From Mesobacillus sp. AQ2 (GTDB taxonomy: Bacteria > Bacillota > Bacilli > Bacillales > Cytobacillaceae), in the NCBI RefSeq assembly GCF_030122805.1, contig NZ_CP126080.1, positions 2,423,001-2,487,000 on the forward strand: 64,000 nt of DNA, written 5' to 3'. Position numbers and translations under genes: made by a program. Numbering within the stretch: position 1 is the stretch's first letter; each line of letters starts with the position of its first letter. This document shows positions 6,681 to 13,855 of the stretch, piece after piece. The notes below the pieces were generated by a model. It made no database searches and was not told where the DNA came from. It was given only the letters and a program-made list of their open reading frames with translations.

Positions 6681-6718
6681 TTTCTTATTCCACTAACGAT
6701 GCAGGATAGCTTAAGAAG
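6681..6718. repeat. Array palindrome copy R10
   Basis: Reads TTTCTTATTCCACTAACG then ATGCAGGATAGCTTAAGAAG. It is close to the consensus and lies 4 nt after terminator T10. Confidence 0.85.
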
Positions 6719-6757
6719 AATGTGAAAATATACATTATTATTATTGCGAGGTGAATT

Positions 6758-7114
6758 ATGAGCCAAGCAGCAGCTCAATATGAAAATTTCATAAAGGAAA
6801 TATTAGAATGTAAAAAAGTTTGGACAGTAAAAGACGAAAAAGGATTCCCGAGCTCAACAAATCCTAACGGTGAAACTGCACTACCTTTCTGGTCAAAAAA
6901 ATCCAGAGCTGAAAAAATCATTGAATCCGTTCCAGCATATGAGAACTTCCTGACCTATGAAATCACATTAGAAAAATTTCTTGCCAGTTGGTTAACTGGT
7001 CTTGAAGAAGATGGATTATACGTTGGGGTCAACTGGAGTGGAAAAAGAGCAACTGGCTATGATATTAACCCGAAAGTTCTTATTGAAAGAATAAAATACG
7101 AACAAGTAAACTAG
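6758..7114 (+). CDS. DUF2750 family protein
   Basis: A 118-residue soluble protein with the DUF2750 pattern. A helix contains SQAAAQYENFIKEIL. Next come KVWTVKDEKGFPSS, the LPFWSKKSRAEKII segment, and the hallmark LEKFLASWLTGLEEDGLYVG with VNWSGKRATGYDI. The family is common in Bacteria, often next to immunity-type proteins or inside integron cassettes, and has no established biochemical role. The ATG follows GCGAGGTG at good spacing. The gene is a whole array unit between R10 and R11 and appears intact. Family recognition rests on the FWS and WL.GLE.DGL.VGVNW motifs. Confidence 0.85.
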   Translation: MSQAAAQYENFIKEILECKKVWTVKDEKGFPSSTNPNGETALPFWSKKSRAEKIIESVPAYENFLTYEITLEKFLASWLTGLEEDGLYVGVNWSGKRATGYDINPKVLIERIKYEQVN

Positions 7115-7170
7115 CGTTATTTCACAACTATCAAATATAGCCAGGAATTAATTTATGTATTTATCCTGAC

Positions 7171-7212
7171 CTTCTTATTAAGCTAAAGAAGCAGGATAGT
7201 TTCAAATGAAGG
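7171..7212. repeat. Array palindrome copy R11
   Basis: Reads CTTCTTATTAAGCTAAAGAAG then CAGGATAGTTTCAAATGAAGG. The core GAAGCAGGATAGTTT is intact; the right arm has a small insertion. Confidence 0.8.
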
Positions 7213-7224
7213 TAGGTAATAAAT

Positions 7225-7686
7225 TTGTATTCAAATAAAATTATAGGAACAAAAGAAAAAATTGTTGAGGATGATTTGTACAAATTACAAATGAAATATA
7301 ATTTTAAATTTCCTTCTTTTATTAGAGAACATTATTTATTGTATAACGGTGGCTATCCTGAAAAGTCACTTTTTGTAGGTGGTGACAATCAAGAATATGT
7401 AGTGGATTACTTCATTCCAATAAAGAACGATCATGGACGAAATCTTTTTGAAGTCCTATATTTGCTAATTGATGAAAAGATAATCCCTAACTGGCTAATT
7501 CCATTTGCCGATGAACCAGGGGGTAATTTATTTTGTTTCAGTATTAGTGAAAAAGATAATGGAGCAATTTATTATTATAACCACGAATTTGAGTATGGTG
7601 ATAATCCAGAAAATCACATAGTGTATTTGGCTGAATCATTACCTAATTTTATTAATGCCTTAGTTGAGTATGAAGATGAGCTATGA
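7225..7686 (+). CDS. SMI1/KNR4 (SUKH) family protein
   Basis: This 153-residue protein has the SUKH fold pattern. An N-terminal segment (EDDLYKLQMKYNFKFPSFIRE) contains the family FP motif, followed by HYLLYNGGYPE. The core contains WLIPFADEPGGNLFCFSIS, the typical acidic and glycine-rich block, and the end reads YLAESLPNFINALVE. SUKH proteins are frequent immunity proteins against polymorphic or contact-dependent toxins, and also occur as lone genes. No toxin gene is adjacent, so the target is unknown. The start is TTG at 7225 behind AAGGTAGG. It is the last protein-coding unit of the array before palindromes R12 and R13. Confidence 0.87.
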   Translation: MYSNKIIGTKEKIVEDDLYKLQMKYNFKFPSFIREHYLLYNGGYPEKSLFVGGDNQEYVVDYFIPIKNDHGRNLFEVLYLLIDEKIIPNWLIPFADEPGGNLFCFSISEKDNGAIYYYNHEFEYGDNPENHIVYLAESLPNFINALVEYEDEL

Positions 7687-7692
7687 TTAAGT

Positions 7693-7729
7693 AACTTATT
7701 GAATTAAATGAGCAGCATAGCAAAAAAAG
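7693..7729. repeat. Array palindrome copy R12
   Basis: Reads AACTTATTGAATTAAATG then AGCAGCATAGCAAAAAAAG. It is recognisable but degenerate and has no gene after it. Confidence 0.65.
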
Positions 7730-7767
7730 TTAAAGTGAAAAAAAGCTAAGATTGTGAACAATTGTAC

Positions 7768-7802
7768 TTAAACTATCGGGTGCTTATGTTGAATAAGAGC
7801 CA
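7768..7802. repeat. Array palindrome copy R13, probably inverted; array end
   Basis: Reads CTTAAACTATCGGGTGC then TTATGTTGAATAAGAGCC. The left half CTTAAACTATC matches the reverse complement of the conserved GATAGTTTAAG arm better than the forward left arm, so this copy may be inverted. It is the last copy; the core qox operon follows. Confidence 0.55.
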
Positions 7803-7835
7803 TTATATCTAGGATCCGAAAAAACAATAAATAAA

Positions 7836-7877
7836 AAAATGGCGTGTCAAAACCGATGTCAGTTTACACGCCATTTT
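7836..7877 (-). terminator. Terminator of the qox operon
   Basis: AAAATGGCGTGT and ACACGCCATTTT form a 12-bp stem with an 18-nt loop. On the minus strand the stem is followed by a T-rich run. It lies about 70 bp beyond the qoxD stop. Confidence 0.85.
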
Positions 7878-7948
7878 CATTGTCATTTAGAAGATTTGCA
7901 CCCTAAAAAGGATAGGTGTACTTAAATAAATGGCCAAATTTCTGCTCA

Positions 7949-8248
7949 TTAATGCGAGTGTCCAGATGTCATTACCCAGATGGAGCCTGCCACAATGACG
8001 ACTGCAATGAAAGCTGAATAAATAATATTGATATTGTTTGTAACTTTATCATCGCCTTCGTTGATGTGCATGAACATATACAGCTGGATACCAGCCTGGA
8101 CAATTGCCAGTGTGCCGATGATCCACATGACTGCCTTCATGGATAGGGAGCTTTGAAGGGCAATCCATGCTGCGCCGAACGTCAATACAAGTGACATGAA
8201 GAATCCGATGACATGGCTGATTGGGAAGCCTTTAGAATGATTATCCAT
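7949..8248 (-). CDS. qoxD: Cytochrome aa3-600 quinol oxidase subunit IV
   Basis: A 99-residue subunit of the menaquinol oxidase in the cytoplasmic membrane. It has three predicted helices (near residues 10-31, 37-57 and 73-94). It also has the family's MFMHINEGDDKVTNN loop between helices 2 and 3, and a His-rich tail (SGHSH). It supports assembly of the catalytic subunit and has no redox centre. It lies 1 bp from qoxC and is the last gene of qoxABCD. It is slightly shorter than the Bacillus subtilis protein at the N-terminus, which is normal variation. The operon terminator follows. Confidence 0.93.
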   Translation of the reverse strand: MDNHSKGFPISHVIGFFMSLVLTFGAAWIALQSSLSMKAVMWIIGTLAIVQAGIQLYMFMHINEGDDKVTNNINIIYSAFIAVVIVAGSIWVMTSGHSH

Positions 8249-8249
8249 A

Positions 8250-8855
8250 TTACATCACCAACCCTCTTAGATATACGAAAGTGAAGATGAAAATCCAAAC
8301 GACGTCAAGGAAGTGCCAGTATAGTCCAAAGATGAACGTCTTGCGGGCTGTCACTGGAGTTAGCCCTCTCTGCAGCATCTGGATGATCAACAGGATAGCC
8401 CAGCCGATTCCGATGGTGACGTGTAATCCATGCGTTCCAAGCAGGACGAAGAAACTGGAAAGGAATGCGCTTGTTTGCATCGTTGCACCTTCATGTACAT
8501 AGTGCATGAATTCGCGGATCTCCATGAATAGGAAACCACCGCCGAGCAATAAAGTAAATACAAGCCACATCAGCATTCCTTTAATATTGCTGCGGCGCAT
8601 CTCGAAAATCGAAATGCCCATTGTAAAACTGCTCGTCAATAGAAGGAAGGTTTGAATCAAAACGTCTTTTACGATAAAAATATCGCTCTGTGTTGGACCT
8701 CCCGCATGGCGCTCACCGAGGACACCATATACACCGAAAAGGGTAGCGAAAAGTACTATTTCTGCTCCAAGGAAGATCCAGAAGCCTAGGATGTTCATCC
8801 TGTTTTGTTCTGTCTGGTATTCAAGCGGCAAAGCGGCGTTGACTTTAGCTGACAT
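8250..8855 (-). CDS. qoxC: Cytochrome aa3-600 quinol oxidase subunit III
   Basis: A 201-residue, five-helix subunit III of the heme-copper oxidase. Typical motifs are LPLEYQTEQNRMNILGFWIFL at the N-terminus, GVLGERHAGGPTQSDIFI, the HYVHEGAT loop, LGTHGLHVTIGIGWA and the C-terminal YWHFLDVVWIFIFTFVY block. Subunit III has no metal centre and stabilises subunit I and its proton path. The ATG follows GGAGTG. Its first codons overlap the end of the separated C-terminal piece of qoxB by 11 bp, which suggests translational coupling. Confidence 0.95.
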   Translation of the reverse strand: MSAKVNAALPLEYQTEQNRMNILGFWIFLGAEIVLFATLFGVYGVLGERHAGGPTQSDIFIVKDVLIQTFLLLTSSFTMGISIFEMRRSNIKGMLMWLVFTLLLGGGFLFMEIREFMHYVHEGATMQTSAFLSSFFVLLGTHGLHVTIGIGWAILLIIQMLQRGLTPVTARKTFIFGLYWHFLDVVWIFIFTFVYLRGLVM

Positions 8856-10833
8856 GGTTCTTCACTCCTTTGTTCGCGCCTTTTCTCCATTTGCGTTCCG
8901 TTTCAGAGATTTCATCCTTGTGAACATGGAATCCTTCATCATAATCAAATGAACGGAAAGCCAAACCGGCAAATATTCCAAGAGCGGCAACCCCGGCAGC
9001 AATTGTCCATTCAAAAACAAGCAGGAATCCTGAGATACCAAATACTACACCCATATAGATCGGAATCCATGTATTGCTAGGCAAGTGAATTTCTTCAATC
9101 TCATCTTAACTGAGAGGCTGAATTTCATTGTTCTTTTTCATGTGCCAGAAAGCATCAAGCTTTGTTACTTCCGGAAGGGAAGCAAAATTGTAATGCTGCA
9201 CAGGAGTAGCAGTAGCCCATTCAAGAGTTCTTGCATCCCAAGGGTCATTGCCGATGTTGCGGTCAGCATGGCGGGCACTCCAATAAATATTGTAAACAAG
9301 GGCCGCAAAGCCTGCTGCAAGAATGACTGAACCTGCTGCAGAAAGCATCATCAATGGTCCAAAGCCAGTTTCAGCTGAGTATGTGTACGCACGGCGGACC
9401 GCACCATCAAGTCCTAGGAAGAACATTGGCATGAATGTCACGTTGAAACCTACTACGAACAGCCAGAAATGCCATTTTCCGATTTTTTCATTCAGCATAT
9501 AGCCGAACATCTTTGGCCACCAGTAATAAAGGCCGGCAAAGATCGGGAACACTACCCCAGGAATCAATACATAGTGGAAGTGCGCCACCAGGAACAATGT
9601 GTTGTGATACTGGTAATCGGCTGCAGCCATTGCAAGCATGACGCCAGTAACACCGCCGATGACAAAGTTAGGAACGAATGCAAGTGCCCAGAGCATGGAT
9701 GTTGTAAACTTGATTCGCCCTTTTCTCATTGTGAACAGCCAGTTGAACACCTTCACTCCGGTCGGAATGGCAATCGCCATTGTTGTGATCGAGAAGAACG
9801 AGTTCACTGCGGCATTATTGCCCATCGTAAAGAAGTGGTGAACCCAAACAAGCATACTCAAGACAGATATCATCACAATTGAAATAACCATTGATTTATA
9901 ACCGTAAAGCGTTTTGCGGGCAAAAGTTGAGATAATATCTGACAGCATTCCGAAAGCCGGCAGAACGACAATATAAACTTCAGGGTGTCCCCATAACCAG
10001 AACAGGTTTGCCCATAGCATATCCATACCGCCTCCGGAAATCGTGAAGAAGTGAGTACCGAATGTGCGGTCAAATGTCATCAATGCAAGTGCCACTGTAA
10101 AAATAGGGAAGCTGGCCACGATGATGATTGATGTAATGAATGATGTCCAGGTGAACATTGGCATCTTCATCAAGGTCATGCCTTTGGTTCTCATTTTTAA
10201 CACTGTGACAACGAAGTTAATACCAGTCATCAAAGTACCGGCACCTGCAATTTGCAGAGCCACAGCATAAAAGTTATTCCCTATGCCCGGACTGAATTCT
10301 TTCCCGGCAAGAGGGAAGTATGAAGTCCAGCCAGCATCTGGTGAACCACCGATAATGAATGAAATGTTAAAGAGCGCAGCACCGCTCACAGTCAGCCAGA
10401 AGCTGAGTGCGTTTAGCTGTGGAAAAGCAACGTCCCGAGCGCCAATCTGCAATGGTACGGCAAAGTTCATGAGACCGATCAACAGCGGCATCGCCACAAA
10501 CAGGATCATGATGACACCGTGAGTTGTAAAGACTTCATTGTAATGTTGTGCATTCAGGAATTCATTTTCTGGAACTGCCGTCTGGCCTTTCATCATCAAC
10601 CCGTCAATTCCGCCGCGGAAAAACATCACGACACCAAGCAGGATATACATGATCCCAATTTTCTTGTGATCAACGGTTGTCAGCCATTCAGTCCAAAGGT
10701 AATTCCATTTTTTAAAGTAAGTGATTCCAGCTATCGCTCCTACGATCGTCAGAGCAATACCAATCTGTGATGCAAAAATCAGTGGATCGCCGGTTACAAA
10801 AAATTCATCCCATTTAATGCCCACTGTGCTCAC
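8845..10833 (-). CDS. qoxB: Cytochrome aa3-600 quinol oxidase subunit I, split by an in-frame TAA
   Basis: This is the catalytic subunit carrying heme a, heme a3 and CuB. Residues 1-575 (10833-9106) contain all metal ligands: His105 in TTHGVIM, His283 in WGHPEVY with its cross-linking Tyr, His332-His333 in VHHFF, and His418/His420 in HFHYV. At 9106-9108 a TAA stop follows IQPLS. The same frame then continues [13 protein letters not shown] into a two-helix C-terminal segment ending at 8845. The whole frame is about 662 codons, close to the usual 650. The split removes only the last two helices. A TTG at 9084 could start the second piece, but no good ribosome site precedes it. It may be a nonsense mutation, a natural split, or a sequencing error. 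qoxC overlaps its end. Confidence 0.9.
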
Positions 10834-11818
10834 CTCCGTGAGAATCCTCAGTTTCTGATTCTTTATGATTCATAGTTTTAGAGTCGTTTCCGTCTTTATT
10901 TTTGTAATTATTCTCGTCCTCAAAAATCTTACCTGGCCAGCCATGTCCTCTGTCATACATTTCAGGGTTGGTGTAATTCTTTGAGTGAGGATCGGAATGA
11001 TCAACCCATTCAAGATGCGTATTTGAGAACGTCTTCCGGCCAAAGTGTGATGGCTCAAGCATTTTCTCATATTCTTCAAGAGTCATTTTTGGTGCCGTTT
11101 CCTTTACGTCCTTAATCCATTGGTCGAAATCTTCCTGTGTTTGGGAAAGGACTTCGAATTCCATTCCTGCATAGCCCTGGCCATTGAAGTTTGTATTTCG
11201 GCCTACATATGAGCCAGGATTGTCAGCGACAAGGTAAAGCTGTGTCTCGGCATGCGCCATTGTGTACTTTTGACCGGCAAGTGCAGGAATCCAAAAGCTC
11301 TGCATCGTACCAGCTGATGTCAGCTTAAAGTCGATTGGACGATCTTCAGGGATGTTCACATAATTGACTGTCTCGATCCCTTGTTCTGGATAGCTGAAAA
11401 TCCATTTCCAGTCAGCAGAAGTAACATTTATGACAAGCGGTTCTTTATCTTCATAGCCTTTAGGAATTTCATCTATTGCATAAATTGTTTTGACTGTTGG
11501 AATGGTCAAAGCAATGATAATTAAAATTGGAATGACAGTCCAAATAATTTCCAAGACTGTGCTGCCGTGTTCTTCAGGCGGCTCATAATCCATATTGTTT
11601 TTTCGCTCACGGTACTTCCAGACAATGAAAGCGAAAAGCCCGAATACAACCACTGTAACAAGCAGCATCAAAGCAATCGAAAAGTTGATTAGCTCAAGAA
11701 TTTGCCTGGCGATTGGTCCCTCAGGGTTAAATACCACCATATTGTTTTCACAGCCGCTAAGCAACAGCATAGCCATGATCGAGGTGAGGGAGACCAAAAA
11801 AAGTTTTGATTTCTTCAT
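10814..11818 (-). CDS. qoxA: Cytochrome aa3-600 quinol oxidase subunit II (lipoprotein)
   Basis: A 334-residue subunit II anchored in the membrane with its cupredoxin domain outside. The signal peptide ends in the lipobox LLSGC (Cys23), two helices follow (near 40-62 and 84-105), then the extracellular domain. The CuA motif (CxxxC...H) of cytochrome c oxidases is absent. The region [19 protein letters not shown] replaces it, which identifies a quinol oxidase. The C-terminus is an unusual charged and His-rich tail ([18 protein letters not shown]). I chose ATG 11818 because AAAGGAG lies 8 nt upstream; an in-frame TTG at 11836 lies within that ribosome site. It overlaps qoxB by 20 bp. Confidence 0.94.
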   Translation of the reverse strand: MKKSKLFLVSLTSIMAMLLLSGCENNMVVFNPEGPIARQILELINFSIALMLLVTVVVFGLFAFIVWKYRERKNNMDYEPPEEHGSTVLEIIWTVIPILIIIALTIPTVKTIYAIDEIPKGYEDKEPLVINVTSADWKWIFSYPEQGIETVNYVNIPEDRPIDFKLTSAGTMQSFWIPALAGQKYTMAHAETQLYLVADNPGSYVGRNTNFNGQGYAGMEFEVLSQTQEDFDQWIKDVKETAPKMTLEEYEKMLEPSHFGRKTFSNTHLEWVDHSDPHSKNYTNPEMYDRGHGWPGKIFEDENNYKNKDGNDSKTMNHKESETEDSHGGEHSGH

Positions 11819-11845
11819 CACTGCAGCTCCTTTCAAATTTCAACC

Positions 11846-11863
11846 TTGTTCATTTTATCACAA
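11846..11863. promoter_or_regulatory. Rex-like palindrome in the qoxA leader
   Basis: TTGTTCA-TTTT-ATCACAA resembles the Rex consensus TTGTGAA-N4-TTCACAA with three mismatches. It lies 28 bp upstream of the qoxA start and downstream of a plausible minus-strand promoter (TTGACA, 18 bp, CATAAG). Together with the site at 11934 it suggests redox control. Confidence 0.35.
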
Positions 11864-11933
11864 ACTTATGTTCATTTGTTCACAATGTTGTCAAAAGTAA
11901 GCCGAAAATGAACGGTAAGTTGTGGCAAAAAAG

Positions 11934-11951
11934 GTGTGATAAATATCACAC
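11934..11951. promoter_or_regulatory. Fnr/Rex-type palindrome upstream of qoxA
   Basis: GTGTGATAAATATCACAC is a perfect 18-bp palindrome that contains TGTGA-N6-TCACA, the Crp/Fnr-type consensus also used by Bacillus Fnr. It lies about 115 bp upstream of qoxA. Oxygen- or redox-dependent control of the oxidase is a reasonable inference; which regulator binds is open. Confidence 0.55.
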
Positions 11952-12074
11952 TGCTTTATTTGTAATCATTCTAACATGGAAATTGTTACGGATCTGAAGA
12001 CAAATGTGAACAAATTATGAAAACAAAAAATGTCATCTTCGTGAATTTCGAACGGCAGATATTGACGAAAAAAA

Positions 12075-12098
12075 ACAGGGCCATATTGCAGGCCCTGT
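12075..12098 (-). terminator. Terminator of the small zinc-ribbon-like gene
   Basis: ACAGGGCC and GGCCCTGT pair across 8 nt; on the minus strand the stem is followed by TTTTTTT. It lies 25 bp beyond the stop of the 54-residue ORF. Confidence 0.75.
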
Positions 12099-12122
12099 AA
12101 GGGTACTTCTTTTGTTTCTATT

Positions 12123-12287
12123 TTAAGATATCCTGTATGTTTCGATATAGGTCTCCAATGCTGGATGGAATTCTTTTTCGTAATGGGCAGATGGACAAAC
12201 TTTTACAATAATTGTTTTGCTCTCAAGTTGTTTTTTCACTTTGAGGGTTGCGTCGCAGCGTGGGCATTTCTCTTTAAAAAGATTCAT
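12123..12287 (-). CDS. 54-residue protein with a CPRC motif
   Basis: A short gene that starts with ATG 7 nt behind GGAGGTG and has its own terminator. The product begins MNLFKEKCPRCDATLKVKKQ and has a further Cys in KVCPSAHYEKEFHP, so three Cys and one or two His could form a small zinc-binding site. The C-terminus is HPALETYIETYRIS. It looks like a conserved Bacillaceae orphan that I do not recognise. It is transcribed away from the SDR gene, in the same direction as qox but separated by that operon's control region. Confidence comes from the ribosome site, terminator and codon pattern. Confidence 0.65.
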   Translation of the reverse strand: MNLFKEKCPRCDATLKVKKQLESKTIIVKVCPSAHYEKEFHPALETYIETYRIS

Positions 12288-12420
12288 AGTTTGCACCTCC
12301 TATAATCCCTATGTGTTTAGTATGAATTAAAAGTGGTTATTTTTCAATGGTTAATAAGCCCAACTATGGTACGATGAAAGTGGAATGTGATCTGGTATTA
12401 ATCGGAGTAGAGGTGTCAAA

Positions 12421-13314
12421 ATGTTATTAGAGAATTTAACAGGAAAAAAGGCCATCATCACTGGTGCAAACAGTGGAATTGGCTATGAGGCTGCAAAGGA
12501 CCTTTCTTCAAAAGGAGCATTTGTCATCCTGGCTGTTAGGAACATGGAAAAGGGCAAGGGAGCAGCAGAAGGCATCCTTCAGCGAAATCCCCAGGCAAAA
12601 ATAAAACTTATGAAGCTTGATCTGGCAGACTTGCAAAGTGTCCGCGATTTCACCGAAGTCTTCATGGAAGAATTCGATTCTCTCGATCTTTTAATCAATA
12701 ATGCCGGGGTCATGATTCCGCCTTATGGAAAGACTAAGGATGGTTTTGAACTTCAGTTTGGCAGCAATCACCTTGGTCATTTTGCTTTAACGGGACTCCT
12801 GTTGCCGATTTTAAAAACAACCTCCGAATCCAGAGTGGTGACTTTAAGCATTATCGCCCATAGAGGAGCCAAAATAGATTTTTACAATTTAGATGGCTCA
12901 AAAGGTTATAAAGCTATGAAGTTTTATGGGCAAAGTAAACTGGCCAACCTTTTATTCGCCAAAGAGCTGGATAACCGTTTCAAACATCATGGACTGGAGA
13001 GCATCAGTATTGCATGTCATCCGGGAATTTCAAATACGAATTTATTCCATTTAGGTAAAGGCGAAACTCCTGCATTCATGAAAGGGATGGTCAAATTCTT
13101 TTCGCAGCCTGCCGAAAAGGGAGCTGAGACAACCATTTATGCTGCTACTGAAGAAAGCCTGCAGGGCGGTGAATATATCGGCCCAAATGGACGAGGGAAT
13201 CGCAAGGGGAATCCAGCAATTGAAATTCCAGCAGCAGGTGTTTACAACAAGGAGACCATGGAAAAATTGTGGGCAGTTTCTGAAGAATTAACAAATGTTA
13301 GATATACCTTTTAA
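12421..13314 (+). CDS. Short-chain dehydrogenase/reductase (retinol-dehydrogenase type)
   Basis: A 297-residue NAD(P)-dependent oxidoreductase of the extended classical SDR group related to WWOX/retinol dehydrogenases. The cofactor motif TGANSGIGYEA is near residue 15, the NNAG motif (LINNAGVMIPP) near residue 95, and the catalytic YxxxK is YGQSKLANLLFAKEL. The serine usually preceding it may be in TLSIIAH. The C-terminal segment GAETTIYAATEE is typical of this subgroup. The substrate is unknown. The ATG follows GAGGTG. It is monocistronic, with a T-rich region but no strong hairpin behind it. Confidence 0.88.
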   Translation: MLLENLTGKKAIITGANSGIGYEAAKDLSSKGAFVILAVRNMEKGKGAAEGILQRNPQAKIKLMKLDLADLQSVRDFTEVFMEEFDSLDLLINNAGVMIPPYGKTKDGFELQFGSNHLGHFALTGLLLPILKTTSESRVVTLSIIAHRGAKIDFYNLDGSKGYKAMKFYGQSKLANLLFAKELDNRFKHHGLESISIACHPGISNTNLFHLGKGETPAFMKGMVKFFSQPAEKGAETTIYAATEESLQGGEYIGPNGRGNRKGNPAIEIPAAGVYNKETMEKLWAVSEELTNVRYTF

Positions 13315-13361
13315 AGGCTCTGATAATAGAGTCTTTTATTATATTAATATAATATTAATCG

Positions 13362-13375
13362 TGTAAGCGCTAACA
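13362..13375. promoter_or_regulatory. CcpA binding site (cre-like)
   Basis: TGTAAGCGCTAACA matches the cre consensus TGWAARCGYTWNCA at every position. It lies about 125 bp upstream of the 75-codon ORF and about 480 bp upstream of adhE, so it is placed to give carbon catabolite control of that pair. Confidence 0.65.
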
Positions 13376-13424
13376 TATTCACTTATATTATTGTTATTAT
13401 AAATGGTAATTTATAGTTCATATA

Positions 13425-13442
13425 TTGTTCAATATTTCACAA
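13425..13442. promoter_or_regulatory. Imperfect Rex-like site
   Basis: TTGTTCA-ATAT-TTCACAA has one perfect Rex half site and one with two mismatches. It lies 59 bp upstream of the 75-residue ORF, and a similar pattern occurs at the qoxA leader. Confidence 0.45.
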
Positions 13443-13500
13443 ACTATTATTGTTTTATTATGATAATCTTTAATTAGAAAGAAGAAAAGGAGTGATTGAA

Positions 13501-13728
13501 ATGATGTACTGCGAATTCAAACCATTCTCCACCGATACTGAGACCTATTCACAGGAAATGCTTGAGGAGCTGATCGGTGATGAATTCGAAGCAATGATGT
13601 TTAAGGATGATGAGAGAATTCCAGCCTATATCTGGACAATCAATTTTGTGGTTATTGTCAAAAGAAGTACGAAATTTCTAACAGACATCAGCTTTGAAAA
13701 AATCCCCAGGAATCCAGTTTGCGAGTGA
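13501..13728 (+). CDS. 75-residue conserved-looking protein upstream of adhE
   Basis: A small acidic protein of unknown function that starts MMYCEFKPFSTDTETYSQEM and continues into LEELIGDEFEAMMFKDDERI, with a C-terminal strand-rich part WTINFVVIVKRSTKFL. I chose ATG 13501 because AAAGGAG ends 8 nt upstream; a GTG at 13492 lies in the ribosome site. It sits between two Rex-type palindromes (13425 and 13745) and upstream of adhE. It may therefore be induced under fermentation conditions, but nothing in the protein shows its role. Confidence 0.6.
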   Translation: MMYCEFKPFSTDTETYSQEMLEELIGDEFEAMMFKDDERIPAYIWTINFVVIVKRSTKFLTDISFEKIPRNPVCE

Positions 13729-13744
13729 TTTTTTTTACAAGTAC

Positions 13745-13762
13745 TTGTGAAATGATTCACAA
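13745..13762. promoter_or_regulatory. Perfect Rex operator upstream of adhE
   Basis: TTGTGAA-ATGA-TTCACAA is a perfect inverted repeat with the exact Rex consensus. It ends 93 bp before the adhE start. Rex represses when NADH is low, so adhE should be induced by a high NADH/NAD ratio, as in oxygen limitation. Confidence 0.85.
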
Positions 13763-13855
13763 ATAAAAACCTTTTATTTACCCTTAAACAAAAAATATGT
13801 ACTAAAGTATAGCAAATTGAACAATCATCCCAATTTCTTAAGGAGGTCCTGAAAA

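Noticed and set aside
93..7802. Classical integron with attC sites
   Set aside because: The palindromes lack the RYYYAAC and GTTRRRY core sites and no integrase gene is in the window. The similarity is one of layout only.
9469..9882. Plus-strand 137-codon ORF inside qoxB
   Set aside because: It is the shadow of a conserved membrane protein gene on the other strand; the composition is Cys/His-rich from reverse-reading helices.
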